A stretch of DNA of 64,000 nucleotides from JAUXJB01 sp965226855 (GTDB taxonomy: Bacteria; Myxococcota_A; UBA9160; SZUA-336). Both the position numbers and the translations under genes were made by a program. The stretch is from positions 682,001-746,000 of the forward strand of contig CBDDEE010000032.1 in assembly GCA_965226855.1 (NCBI GenBank), given 5' to 3'. Each line of letters starts with the position of its first letter. Position 1 is the stretch's first letter. The notes beneath the pieces are model-generated. The model was given only the letters and a program-made list of their open reading frames with translations. It did no database searches and had not been told where the DNA came from. This document shows, one piece after another, positions 52,526-61,090 of this stretch.

Positions 52526-52712
52526 CTACGCGACCTGAGGGTGGATGGCGTCTTCCTGTTCGTCTTCGACCTTCTGCAGTGCGAGAACGAGGGCAGCGAG
52601 GTCGCGATACCCGCGGACCCTTCGGAAGCGCTGCGAGGCCTCGAGCACGGACGCACCGATCCAGCGGACGAGCATCGAGCCCCCTCTCCACCGCTTCACG
52701 TTGCGTGTGTAG
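52526..52712 (-). pseudogene. Transposase C-terminal scrap (family uncertain)
   Basis: NVKRWRGGSMLVRWIGASVL, EASQRFRRVRGYRDLAALVL and ALQKVEDEQEDA ending at TAG 52526. The NVKRWxxGxMxLRW...FRRxxGYxxLxxLxxAL pattern is a well-known transposase end, but I cannot assign the IS family with certainty. It cuts the 3' part of the second FAH gene. Confidence 0.55.
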
Positions 52713-53426
52713 TCAGCGACCGAGGATCAGATCGCCCGTATGGGCGTCCTGGCGGAGCTCGCCGTTCACCCAGCAGGAGATCGAGAGATCCTCGGGATCT
52801 AGCTCGTCGGCAGAGACGATCCACGGGCCCATCGGGCAGAATGTGTCGATCGACTTGCCCAGGCACCACTGCTGGTGTTTCGACTGGAGATCCCGTGCCG
52901 TCACATCGTTGATGACCGTGTAGCCCCACACGTGATGGTAGGCGTCGTCCGGTCGGATCGCGAGCCCCTCCTTGCCGATGACCACTCCCAGCTCAGCCTC
53001 GTAGTCGACCTCACTCGTTACGGCCCAGGGAACCTGGATCTCGTCGTTGGGCCCTGACAGCGAGCAGGGCGCCTTCGAGAACAGGATCGGTGCCTGCGGA
53101 GTCGAGTCGCTCAAACTCTGGCCGGACGAGTCGTAGCCGCTGGCAGAGAACTCCCTGGCATGAGCCGCGTAGTTCTTGCCGATGCAGATCGCGTTCTTGC
53201 TCGGCTGGCAAATCGGGGATTTGAGGCGAACGGAGCCGAGTGGCACCGCCTCTCCCGTCAGCGAGTCCTGGATCTCGCCCGGGCTCAACGCGAGCAACGG
53301 AATCATCGGATCCGGGACATTCTCCGGCGATGCGATGACGCGAAGGATCGGCTCGGCGTCACCTGCCAACTCCTCGACCAGACCGACGCAGTCGCTCCCC
53401 GCATGCTCGAATCTGACAAGCTTCAT
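52713..53426 (-). pseudogene. Fumarylacetoacetate hydrolase-family protein 2, 3'-truncated
   Basis: From ATG 53426: KNAICIGKNYAAHAREFSAS, SEVDYEAELGVVIGKEGLAI (metal Glu pair), WGYTVINDVTARDLQSKHQQ and GKSIDTFCPMGPWIVSADEL. It stops after GDLILGR where the transposase scrap starts; the last strand with GTPAGVG is missing, which holds part of the active site. No strong ribosome site. The gene is a paralogue of FAH-1 (VIGK, NDxTARD motifs) from a different subfamily (2-hydroxyhepta-2,4-diene-dioate isomerase type). Confidence 0.75.
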
Positions 53427-53642
53427 GAAGCCGCGCGGCACTTGGCTTCTTACCATGCTGGCGCATGAGCCAGCAACTGCTGAGGGGGATCGACCCGTTC
53501 GGCCATCAGGCTTTGCGATCATCGCTTTCGAGTCGACCAGACGCTGTTGCTGCACGGGAGCGGGCACAACCGGCCCTCCGGCTTCCGGCGCCATCCTCAC
53601 GCACTTCGCCAGCGCGAAGTGCGAGCGCATCGAGGGCTGGAG
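53427..53642. other. No gene recognised
   Basis: About 215 bp between FAH-2 and acetamidase. Frames have no ribosome site or known motif. Confidence 0.4.
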
Positions 53643-54752
53643 TCAGGCCTCGAAGATGCCCTCGGGCAGGAGCGCCGAGACGACGTAGTTCGGCACGTCG
53701 ACCACGTTGCTCACCCGTAGGTCGCACGCCACGCTGCAGAGGATGTAGGCCTGCTCGCGGGTCCAGCCCCGCTCCTGCAACAGGTCTAGCATGTTCAGGA
53801 GCGCGTTCCGGCAGGCGAGCGTGAGGTTCTCCCCGTCGTTCACGCCCTCATCCGTGATCGGCATGCCCATGGCGGCGACGAACCCTCTCGGCGCTGCCCA
53901 CTCGGGCGGCGCGAAGTAGCCCGGGTGCGAGAAGCGCGGCCCGCGCATGCTTCGAGCGGCTGGCGCGTCCTTCACGACGCGGAAGCGGAGCGCCGCGGTG
54001 GCGCCGATCTCGACGGCCATGACGCACACCTCGCCGTCGCCCTGAGCGAAGTGGCCATCGCCCGTGGAGAAGAGCGCGCCGTCCACTGAAACGGGCAGCA
54101 GCAGCTTCGCCCCCTTGGTGAGCTGCTTGACGTCGAAGTTCCCACCGTTCTCGCGGGGCGGCAGCGTGCGCAGCCCCTCGGTCCCAGGGCGCCCGTGACT
54201 CGGGACCGCGCCTGTCGCGTCAGGAAGAAGTGCCACGCCACCGCGTTCCGTCAGCTCCCGCTCGCGCTGTGTCCACGCCCCAACTTCAGCGTGAGAGGGC
54301 GAGACCGCCGAGATACCCATGAACGGGGCACCCGGGATCCGCACACGCGGGAGCTGCGGAGACGTGGCCCACCCATCGCTGATGCTCCAGTGGACGAGGA
54401 AGGGCGTCGTGCACACATCGCGCAGGAACCCGAAACCAGGGAGGATCGCGGTGACACCGCGCGGCTCCGGGACGATGTCGAGAAACTCCACCTCGAGCAG
54501 ATCGCCCGGCTGAGCCCCCTTCACGAATACGGGCCCGGTGAGCGGATGGACGCGCTCGACCTCGAGGTTGGAAAGGTCATCCACGGTCGCGTCGGGCGCG
54601 ACCTGACCGTCTACCGCGTCCCGGGTCTCGAGCACGACCTCCTCGCCCTCGTCCACCTCGAGGATCGGCGGAATCTCCGGGTGGTAGCGGTTGTGCCCGG
54701 TCGACGGCTCATCACGAAGTGCCTTCCCGCGGTCGATCTCGATGCTCTTCAT
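53643..54752 (-). CDS. Acetamidase/formamidase family protein, 369 aa
   Basis: FmdA_AmdA family: IEIDRGKALRDEPSTGHNRY, LEVDEGEEVVLETRDAVDGQ, VHPLTGPVFVKGAQPGDLLE, GGNFDVKQLTKGAKLLLPVS-VDGALFSTGDGHFAQGDGEV, all hallmark segments. GGAGAGA before the ATG. The enzymes split formamide or acetamide to ammonia and acid. Divergent from the RidA gene; 63 bp of shared promoter space suggest co-regulation. Complete. Confidence 0.88.
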   Translation of the reverse strand: MKSIEIDRGKALRDEPSTGHNRYHPEIPPILEVDEGEEVVLETRDAVDGQVAPDATVDDLSNLEVERVHPLTGPVFVKGAQPGDLLEVEFLDIVPEPRGVTAILPGFGFLRDVCTTPFLVHWSISDGWATSPQLPRVRIPGAPFMGISAVSPSHAEVGAWTQRERELTERGGVALLPDATGAVPSHGRPGTEGLRTLPPRENGGNFDVKQLTKGAKLLLPVSVDGALFSTGDGHFAQGDGEVCVMAVEIGATAALRFRVVKDAPAARSMRGPRFSHPGYFAPPEWAAPRGFVAAMGMPITDEGVNDGENLTLACRNALLNMLDLLQERGWTREQAYILCSVACDLRVSNVVDVPNYVVSALLPEGIFEA

Positions 54753-54802
54753 CTGGCTCTCTCCTCAGGGGCAAGAGTGGATGTCACGCCTTGCGCAGCA
54801 TC

Positions 54803-54808
54803 GTATAA
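54803..54808 (+). promoter_or_regulatory. -10-like TATAAT close before RidA start
   Basis: TATAAT lies only 7 nt before the ATG at 54816 and there is no ribosome site between, which would fit a leaderless mRNA. No convincing -35 at 17 bp. A similar TATAAT at 59267 precedes the fumarase-like gene. Confidence 0.4.
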
Positions 54809-54815
54809 TGAGGCC

Positions 54816-55214
54816 ATGGTCGAATGGAAGCGAAAAGAAGTCCGCGTCCCGGGTCTGGGCGAGCCGATCAGCCACTACACCGACGCGGTTCGCTTCGGCA
54901 ATCTGTTGTTCATCTCCGGCATAATGGCAGTGGACGCACAGAATCAGCTGGTCGGCGAGGGGGACGTCGTTGCTCAGGCCAAGCAGGTGTTCCGCAATCT
55001 GAAGCGGGCCCTCGAAGCCGAGGGCGGGAGCTTTAGCGACGTGCTCAAGGTGACGGTCTATCTGCAGAACATCGAGGACCGCGCGAAGATCAATCCGGTT
55101 CGCGCCGAGTTCTTCGGCGACGCCAGACCCGCGAGCGCACTCGTCGAGGTGGCGAAGCTCGCAATCCCCGGACTCCTCGTCGAGGTGGAGGCCATCGCCG
55201 GCCTTCCTGACTAG
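54816..55214 (+). CDS. RidA-family enamine/imine deaminase
   Basis: 132 residues, Rid family: ISHYTDAVRFGNLLFISGIM, VVAQAKQVFRNLKRALEAEG, SFSDVLKVTVYLQNIEDRAK and NPVRAEFFGDARPASALVEV, with the conserved Arg in RPAS that binds the carboxylate. The Rid family includes 2-aminomuconate deaminase of the 2-aminophenol pathway, which fits the adjacent extradiol-type protein. It starts the rightward operon with a 20-bp gap to the next gene. Confidence 0.87.
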   Translation: MVEWKRKEVRVPGLGEPISHYTDAVRFGNLLFISGIMAVDAQNQLVGEGDVVAQAKQVFRNLKRALEAEGGSFSDVLKVTVYLQNIEDRAKINPVRAEFFGDARPASALVEVAKLAIPGLLVEVEAIAGLPD

Positions 55215-56128
55215 TTGAGGAGAGGAAGTACACCATGGCAGAACAGCCCCGCTTTCGCCCGCGGCGATTTGCGCACTCAAACCTGTTTGTCTCTGACGTG
55301 CACCAATCCATGGACTTCTACGGACGCATCGTGGGACTCGAGGAGTGCTTCCAAGAGCCCGGGATCCCTGCGGGCTTCATGGGGAACGGAAACACGCATC
55401 ACGACGTCAGTGTTACTCAGGTCTCCAACGAATCGCTGATAGGTCGCGATGGCCAGCTCCTCGTACCTCCTGAGTTCGGACGGAAGCCCGATCTCTTCCA
55501 CCTCGCCTTCGAGATGGAGAACGAGGCAGAGCTCGTCGCCGCTCACGAACGCGCAGTCAAGTACGGCGTCACGATCATCATGACGGTCGATCACGTCTTT
55601 GCGAAGAGCGTATATCTGCTCGACGCCGAGAGGAATATGCTCGAGTTCACGTCGGATGCGGTGAAGGACTGGAGGGCGACGTATCGCAAGTACGAGGGAA
55701 AACTCGTGACGGGACCGTGGACGCCTGGCGAGGTGGAGGCGGCAACCGAGTGCAACTACCCTGTCGATCCGGAGATCCGCCGCGTGGAAGGCGTAGCCGT
55801 GCACTCGCTACGAACCACTCACGCCGTCCTCGGCTGCAGCAACCTGGACGAGCAGCTCGCCTTCTATCAGGACGTGGGCGGCTTGGAGACGGTGGTCTAT
55901 TCGAACCAGTCCCAAGTCGCTGTCCTGAAGGGAACCGCCGCCGAGTACTCAATCGTGCTGTTCCAAGTACGCGGAGGGCAGAGAGGAGGCTATCATCACA
56001 TGGCGTACGAGCTGTCCGCGTCCGACTTTGATGTGGACGCCAAGCGTCTTGAGCGTGCGGGTCTTGGGATCGAGGCCCGCGTAGACCACCCAGCGAAGAA
56101 GAGCGTCCTCCTCCGTGATCCGGATGGC

Positions 56129-57407
56129 CTAGCAGGCTGCGGAGAAAGTGACTGGGTTGGGCGGGACGCCTCTGACGGGAGGCGTGCCGAGCAGGGAGAG
56201 GGATCGCCGTTCCCGGTACGAACCGGTTCGGTGTCGCACGGGTAGATCTTGCGGGATCATGAGCTATGTCGCCTCCAACAGGTTGCGGATACGGACCAGG
56301 TTGTAGGCCGCAGCAGTGAAGGTGAAGACCCAGCCGACCCGATCCGTGCCCCGGTGCCGGGTCTTGCGCATCAAGCCCACCGTCTTCATCCAGCCAAACA
56401 CCTCCTCCACCCGTTTGCGGAAGCGCTGGCTCACCTCGTAGCCCGGGTGTCCTGTGGTCCTTCGATCGATCGCGCTTCGGCGGTTCGTCGTGTTCTGTGC
56501 CACGTGCGGGGTAACGCTCCAGGCCCGAAGCGCCTGCACAAAGCTCTTGGCGTCGTAGCCCTTGTCTCCAGCCAGGGTGATCCGGCGAGCGCCCCCCAGA
56601 CCCAGCACCATCTCGAGAGCCGCTTCGCGCTCCGCATACCCCGACGCCTGAGTGAGCTTCGCCGCCACCACCAGGCCGTTGCGGTTCTCCGTCACGACGT
56701 GTCCCTGATACGCGAGCCGCGCGCCCTGGCCCCTCATCCCCGCCAGTCGGGCGTCCGGATCCGTCCTCGACGCATGCGTCTGGTTGCTCCGCTTCTCGCC
56801 CCGGAAGTTGACCGTCGGGTTGCCCGGGTCGTCATCGTCCCTGCGCTTCTCGTCCTTGCGCACGAAGCTCTTCTGGCTCGCCCACGCCTCGATCAGCGTC
56901 CCGTCCACCGTGAAGTGCTCCGATGACACCAACCCCTCCGACTCCGCCTGCGCCAGCACCGCCTCGAAGAAATGCTGAGCGATCTCGCCCTTCAGCAGCC
57001 GTTCCCGATTCTTGGTGAACACCGTCGCGCTGAACACCTCATCGTCCAGCTCCAGGCCCACGAACCAGCGGTAGAGCAGGTTGTAGTCGATCTGCTCGAT
57101 CAGCTGGCGCTCGCTCCGGATCGTGTACAGCACCTGCAACAGCAGCGCCCGCAACAGCTGCTCCGGCGGGACCGACGGTCGGCCGACCCCTTTGGCGTAG
57201 ATACCATCGAAGCGTCGCGACAGCTGCTCCAGCGCCGCGTCCACCAGTCGCCGGATCGCTCGAAGCGGATGGTCCTCGGGAATCCGGGACTCCAGCGATA
57301 CGTAGCTGAAGATCCCACCCTGGAGCGTCTGCGGTCCTCTCACATCTCCCCCTTGGGGCTTCCCTCAAAGGTACCCTTCGATGAGGAGTTTTTCAGCAGC
57401 CTGCTAG
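56129..57407 (-). mobile_element. IS5-family element, copy 3
   Basis: 1279 bp with CTAG at 56129-56132 and 57404-57407. Apparently identical to copies 1 and 2. Inserted in the VOC gene of the catabolic cluster. Confidence 0.93.
56264..57343 (-). CDS. IS5-family DDE transposase, copy 3
   Basis: Same 359 residues as the other copies (Asp147, Asp260, Glu313/314). Confidence 0.92.
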   Translation of the reverse strand: MRGPQTLQGGIFSYVSLESRIPEDHPLRAIRRLVDAALEQLSRRFDGIYAKGVGRPSVPPEQLLRALLLQVLYTIRSERQLIEQIDYNLLYRWFVGLELDDEVFSATVFTKNRERLLKGEIAQHFFEAVLAQAESEGLVSSEHFTVDGTLIEAWASQKSFVRKDEKRRDDDDPGNPTVNFRGEKRSNQTHASRTDPDARLAGMRGQGARLAYQGHVVTENRNGLVVAAKLTQASGYAEREAALEMVLGLGGARRITLAGDKGYDAKSFVQALRAWSVTPHVAQNTTNRRSAIDRRTTGHPGYEVSQRFRKRVEEVFGWMKTVGLMRKTRHRGTDRVGWVFTFTAAAYNLVRIRNLLEAT

Positions 57408-57480
57408 CTCTCGGATCCAAGGTTCACTCTACTGCGGAGCTCCCGCTCGAGGAAGCATCTTCTTCGAGAGGGACCGCCAG

Positions 57481-57651
57481 TCAAGAGCCGGACTGCTGGT
57501 CTCGATGGCGCCTGTAGAGGCCGCAGCCGATCGCGATCTCCGCCGCCTCGGCAGCCAGGATGCGCGCGACCGGTCCTGCCATGACCAGGCGATCGAGGCT
57601 CCCCTTTGGCGCGCCCGTGGCCGTCCGCAAGGCGGTGACAAGTCCCTAGGC
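57481..57651 (-). pseudogene. Fragment of an unknown protein
   Basis: LVTALRTATGAPKGSLDRLV, MAGPVARILAAEAAEIAIGC with LYRRHRDQQ and a TGA at 57481. The codons look natural and conserved, but I cannot name the family. A TAG lies upstream in the frame, so the gene is cut or shifted. It overlaps the end of the VOC gene on the other strand. Confidence 0.35.
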
Positions 57652-57767
57652 CCTGCAAGCTGCGATGAAGGCCCCCGGATCTCCTTCCCCCGCTGTGACC
57701 CCAGCGGTAGAGTGACTCCGGTCTCCGAACTCCAAACGAGGCCCCGTCAAAGAAAGGACGACTGGGA

Positions 57768-58079
57768 ATGGGAGTGTTCAGAAAGGTAGCCGAGACCAAG
57801 GACCTCGAGCCCGGGACTGCCAGGCTGGTCGAGATCGAGGGGAAGGAAATCGCTCTCTTCAACGTCGACGGGGAGTTCCACGCCATCGATAACACGTGTG
57901 CCCACAGGGGAGGTCCGCTGGCCGAGGGGACGATCGAGAGCGATGTCGTCACGTGTCCTTGGCACGGCGCGACCTACAACATCAAAACGGGCGAGGTCCT
58001 GGGTCCTCCCGCTCCACGCGGTGTAGCGAGCTACAAGGTTCGAGTAGAGGGGTCGGACATCGAGATCGAGGTGCCCTAG
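57768..58079 (+). CDS. Rieske [2Fe-2S] ferredoxin, 103 aa
   Basis: Rieske cluster ligands C44-x-H46 in TCAHRGG and C63-x-x-H66 in TCPWHGA. A GAAAGGACG ribosome site precedes the ATG. It is the short soluble type (NirD or biphenyl-dioxygenase ferredoxin-like) that passes electrons to an oxygenase. No oxygenase alpha subunit lies in the window, so its partner is elsewhere or lost. Same direction as the RidA and VOC genes, which the IS separates from it. Confidence 0.88.
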   Translation: MGVFRKVAETKDLEPGTARLVEIEGKEIALFNVDGEFHAIDNTCAHRGGPLAEGTIESDVVTCPWHGATYNIKTGEVLGPPAPRGVASYKVRVEGSDIEIEVP

Positions 58080-58185
58080 CCCGAAGCGCTGAGTGATCAC
58101 CCGGGACTCTGAACCTACTTCCGGCACGCCGGCCCCCGGGAGAGCTTCGGCGCACGAAGCGAACGGCGCCGGCCCCGGAGGAGCG

Positions 58186-58815
58186 ATGAGCCCCGGTGAC
58201 CTTGGATGCGGCGTGACGGCTGAGACGCTGATTCAGAGCCACGCGACCCTATGGTACGACGCGACGCACCACTCGTTCCTCGATCAGGTCCGCGCCGGGA
58301 CGCTCGCCCCAGCCGCCTTCGCACGTTGGCTCTCCCAGGATTATCACTTCGGGGTGGCACTGACGCGCGCGGAAGCCCGCTTCCTAGCTGGCGCGCCGCG
58401 CGAAGACCTGGAGCTTCTCGCGAGCGGAGTTCAGGCGATGGTCGCGGAACTCGACTGGTTCGAGCGCAAGGCGGCCGAGCGCCGGATCGATCTGGATAGG
58501 CCACTCCATCCGACCGCGCGCGCCTACATCGACTACCTGCACACCCTCACCGAGGAGCCCTACTCGATTCAGCTTACGGCGCTCTGGGCGCTCGAGCGCG
58601 CGTACCTCGAGGCATGGCGGACCGCGCTTCCAGCGGCGCCCGTCTTCCGGGAATTTGTTGAGCACTGGACGAACGATGCGTTCGCGGCCTACGTGAGCGA
58701 ACTCGAGGCCGCAACGAACCGCCTCGAGCGCGCCGGAGATGCCGAGCGCGAGGCCTTCCGCAGGGTCGCGCAGCACGAGCGGGCCTTCTGGCAGATGGCC
58801 TATGCGACGCTGTGA
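58186..58815 (+). CDS. TenA/PqqC-like protein
   Basis: 209 residues, start at ATG 58186 after GGAGGAG. All-helical TenA fold: LWYDATHHSFLDQVRAGTLA, FARWLSQDYHFGVALTRAEA, LEL-LASGVQAMVAELDWFER, IQLTALWALERAYLEAWRTA and ending AQHERAFWQMAYATL with the C-terminal Glu. TenA hydrolyses aminopyrimidines in thiamine salvage, but many relatives have other roles; the conserved Cys of canonical TenA is not visible. Complete. Confidence 0.8.
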   Translation: MSPGDLGCGVTAETLIQSHATLWYDATHHSFLDQVRAGTLAPAAFARWLSQDYHFGVALTRAEARFLAGAPREDLELLASGVQAMVAELDWFERKAAERRIDLDRPLHPTARAYIDYLHTLTEEPYSIQLTALWALERAYLEAWRTALPAAPVFREFVEHWTNDAFAAYVSELEAATNRLERAGDAEREAFRRVAQHERAFWQMAYATL

Positions 58816-58853
58816 TGCCTGATCCGGAGGGGCATCATCCCAACGCCGGGGAG

Positions 58854-59126
58854 TTACTTGGTGCCCTTGGTGGGCGGTGAATGCTCATGATCCGTCTCAA
58901 CGCGCAGGACCGCGAGGGACTTGAGAACCTGTTCCAGCATCGAGGGCTCGCCGCCTCCCATACCTTCCTCTTCCGCCACCTCAAGCTCGATCGCGTCATA
59001 CTTCCAGCGCTGAAGGATGTCGGCCTTCTCCTCGCGGGTAAGCTGGGGATGCTCAACCACCGCTTCGGGACTCGAAAAAACGGAGGTTGGGTCGAGACGC
59101 GCTTTCTCTAGATCGATGTCTTGCAT
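58854..59126 (-). CDS. Small conserved hypothetical protein, 90 aa
   Basis: ATG 59126. QDIDLEKARLDPTSVFSSPE, AVVEHPQLTREEKADILQRW, KYDAIELEVAEEEGMGGGEP is a sequence type found widely in proteobacteria with unknown function (DPxxVFxxPxEVxxHPxLTREEKIxILxRWxYD). Soluble, acidic, no motif for a cofactor. Complete. Confidence 0.8.
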   Translation of the reverse strand: MQDIDLEKARLDPTSVFSSPEAVVEHPQLTREEKADILQRWKYDAIELEVAEEEGMGGGEPSMLEQVLKSLAVLRVETDHEHSPPTKGTK

Positions 59127-59266
59127 GCATCGGGACCGTTCTGACTTCTGAGCCTGCTCGTCTCTGGGAGAGACTTCAAGCTTGGTGCCGGCTCCGTACC
59201 GCCATGGACGCGGGTCATGTCTGGAAGCGCTTTGAGCCGGCGTACCCCTCGTGACCACCGCTGTCG

Positions 59267-59272
59267 TATAAT
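59267..59272 (+). promoter_or_regulatory. -10-like TATAAT before fumarase-like gene
   Basis: TATAAT is 27 bp before the ATG at 59299. The context is GC-rich so the hexamer stands out. No -35 was found by eye. Confidence 0.4.
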
Positions 59273-59298
59273 CCGGCCGCGAGGTCAGGGGAGTCCGC

Positions 59299-59787
59299 AT
59301 GGCCAGTCCCAAGACCCGGGTCGAGAGCGACAGCATGGGCCAGATCGAAGTGCCTGCCGACCGCTACTGGGGCGCGCAGACGCAGCGCTCGCTCTCGCAC
59401 TTCTCGATCGGCGAGGACCGCATGCCGGTCGAGATCGTGCAAGCCTTCGGAGTGATCAAGAAGGCAGCGGCCCTGGCCAATCGCGAGCTGGGCGTGCTCG
59501 ACGAGGAGCGCGCCGGCGGGATCACGCAGGCTGCCGATGAGGTGATCGACGGCAAGCTCGACGATCATTTTCCGCTGCGCGTGTGGCAGACGGGCAGCGG
59601 AACCCAGACGAACATGAATGGTGACCTGGACACGATCTTCCTGCTCGTTCGCCGGATGCAGGAAGCCGTGTTTGCCAAGGGTGCCCGGAGGGTGGGGACC
59701 GTGATCAAGATCGACGATCGACGGGATGCGCCCAGTCGCATGGAAGACAAAGTGGCCTCTGTCCGTCGAGCCCTTGGGCGCAGTTGA
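59299..59787 (+). CDS. Chimeric ORF: FumC N-terminus fused to MTH1187/YkoF-type thiamine-binding C-terminus
   Basis: Residues 1 to about 106 are class II fumarase: DRYWGAQTQRSLSHFSIGED and LRVWQTGSGTQTNMN, the substrate-binding motif. At about 59617 it switches to GDLDTIFLLVRRMQEAVFAK, RVGTVIKIDDRRDAPSRMED and KVASVRRALG, the end of a MTH1187-family protein. Neither half is complete, so neither activity is expected. The fusion is in frame and has a good promoter candidate upstream. It may be a recombination scar or an assembly join. Confidence 0.65.
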   Translation: MASPKTRVESDSMGQIEVPADRYWGAQTQRSLSHFSIGEDRMPVEIVQAFGVIKKAAALANRELGVLDEERAGGITQAADEVIDGKLDDHFPLRVWQTGSGTQTNMNGDLDTIFLLVRRMQEAVFAKGARRVGTVIKIDDRRDAPSRMEDKVASVRRALGRS

Positions 59788-59812
59788 ACTCATCGCTTCA
59801 GGAGGTCCCCTG

Positions 59813-60367
59813 ATGCCTCCTAGATCCTCCGCGCGAGCCATAGGCAGCGTCGGCGTCGGGTTGACCCGCTCGGAGAGCACGAAGCGGGGCATCCGTGCAG
59901 CTCGAGAGAGGAAAGCACGCGACGACGCCGCCTCTACCTGGACAGTCCGCACTATCAGCCGTCAGCGCGGACAAAACCCGAACGCAGAACTCCTAGACAG
60001 CCTCTTCGCCGAGGCGCGAGCTCGGACTGAGGCGCACCGGATAGACCTCGGTGGCCCGAGCGAGGTCTCCTCCAAGGAGGACGCCACGCTTCTGTACGAG
60101 CAGGGCTTATGGGTGATCAGTCAACTGGCTGCCTACGTCGGCATCCGCAACCTGTCGAGCGATGGCGCTGCGGAGATGTTCGCGAAGGCGACAAGCGCGA
60201 GCCGTGCAGGCGCGGGAATTCTCAAAGACCTGGGACTTGGCCGCCGCGCCAAGCCCACGCACACCCTCCAGACGTACCTCGCCGAGAAGGCTGCACAGGT
60301 CGACGCTGAGCGCCCGAACGGCGAGGGGCCGGGGTCGGCCACCCTCGACCGCCGGAGATCACGGTAA
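59813..60367 (+). CDS. Phage-like hypothetical protein, 184 aa
   Basis: ATG follows a perfect AGGAGG. The N-terminal third is basic (TRSESTKRGIRAARERKARD), the rest helical: ATLLYEQGLWVISQLAAYVG, MFAKATSASRAGAGILKDLG. It may be a small terminase subunit-like or DNA-binding protein. Followed by two small ORFs in the same direction. No firm family. Confidence 0.5.
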   Translation: MPPRSSARAIGSVGVGLTRSESTKRGIRAARERKARDDAASTWTVRTISRQRGQNPNAELLDSLFAEARARTEAHRIDLGGPSEVSSKEDATLLYEQGLWVISQLAAYVGIRNLSSDGAAEMFAKATSASRAGAGILKDLGLGRRAKPTHTLQTYLAEKAAQVDAERPNGEGPGSATLDRRRSR

Positions 60368-60377
60368 CGGGCGCGAC

Positions 60378-60500
60378 GTGGAGAGCGCCGTGAAGGTGTG
60401 CGGCGACAACGCGACCAACACCACGACTGGCACCGTGAACGCGGACGAGGGCGAGGACCCGCCCGATTCGAGCGTCACGGTGCCGGAGGGTATGAAGTGA
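60378..60500 (+). CDS. Small ORF, 40 aa
   Basis: VKVCGDNATNTTTGTVNADE and DPPDSSVTVPEGMK. GTG start; its stop overlaps the next GTG (GTGA). Looks like the last part of a small phage or surface protein; function unknown. Confidence 0.35.
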   Translation: MESAVKVCGDNATNTTTGTVNADEGEDPPDSSVTVPEGMK

Positions 60501-60690
60501 CTACCGGCGTCATCGCCCAGGTGCTCGTGATGGTGCTCGTTCCGCCACGCAAGGCTGTCAAGGAGCGGCGTGCCGAAGCTGTCGCCGCTCGCGCGAACGA
60601 GATCCGCGACGACTTCACCCCTGGGTCGCAGTGGGACGACACGCTGCGCGCCTCAGAGCCTCTTGCATGGCGGCGAGGTGTTTTAGGGCG
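60497..60690 (+). pseudogene. Small basic ORF coupled to the previous one, cut at 3' end
   Basis: TTGVIAQVLVMVLVPPRKAV and KERRAEAVAARANEIRDDFT, a short hydrophobic segment then a charged helix. Natural-looking up to about 60680, then antisense to the secreted protein gene. Unknown. Confidence 0.35.
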
Positions 60691-61078
60691 TGACCTCGAC
60701 CAACGCCTGGTTCGAGGTGAGACGCATCCCAGCGGCCGCGAAATCGGCCATGAGCTGTTGCCACTCCGGGGACGGAAAGACCTTCGCGTTCGATTCGGCC
60801 ATCGAGACGAAGCTCGGGTACTCGTTGACCACGACGACCGAGCCCGTGTTGGGGCCTGCGAGCGTGGCAAACCAGACTCGGGCAGTGCCAGTGGTGTCGT
60901 ACTTGTTGCCGATGGCCTGAACGCGCGTGAAGAACTCCAGGAACTTCGGAAGATCCCCACCAGTATCAATAAACAACACGTTGTTCACCGCCGGTGCATC
61001 TTGGGCCACGGCGTCGTTCGGAGCCAGTCCGAAGGTGAGTACGAGTACGAGACCTATCAAGACAGAACCGATGCGCAT
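60683..61078 (-). CDS. Secreted dimeric alpha-beta barrel-like protein, 131 aa
   Basis: ATG 61078 with GGAG 6 nt upstream. Signal peptide RIGSVLIGLVLVLTFGLAPN with cleavage after DAVA. The mature part VNNVLFIDTGGDLPKFLEFF, TRVWFATLAGP-like and GSVVVVNEYPSFVSMAESNA, SPEWQQLMADFAAAGMRLTS resembles ferredoxin-like dimeric barrels (NIPSNAP/ABM type). Complete; function unknown, probably periplasmic small-molecule binding. Confidence 0.7.
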   Translation of the reverse strand: MRIGSVLIGLVLVLTFGLAPNDAVAQDAPAVNNVLFIDTGGDLPKFLEFFTRVQAIGNKYDTTGTARVWFATLAGPNTGSVVVVNEYPSFVSMAESNAKVFPSPEWQQLMADFAAAGMRLTSNQALVEVTP

Positions 61079-61090
61079 GATTTTCTCCAT

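Larger units (their letters stand above)
55235..57517 (+). pseudogene. Two-domain VOC protein (extradiol dioxygenase-like), interrupted by IS5 copy 3
   Basis: ATG after GAGGAGAGGAAG. Domain 1: RFAHSNLFVSDVHQSMDFYG (His14), LFHLAFEMENEAELV (His89) and NMLEFTSDAV (Glu137), a full metal triad. Domain 2 begins VHSLRTTHAVLGCSNLDEQL and ends VLLRDPDGL at the CTAG 56129. Past the IS the same frame continues LGSKVHSTAELPLEEASSSR and stops at 57517, so the intact protein had about 335 residues. The type is catechol 2,3-dioxygenase or 2-aminophenol dioxygenase-like. The IS removes only the last 35 residues. Confidence 0.8.
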
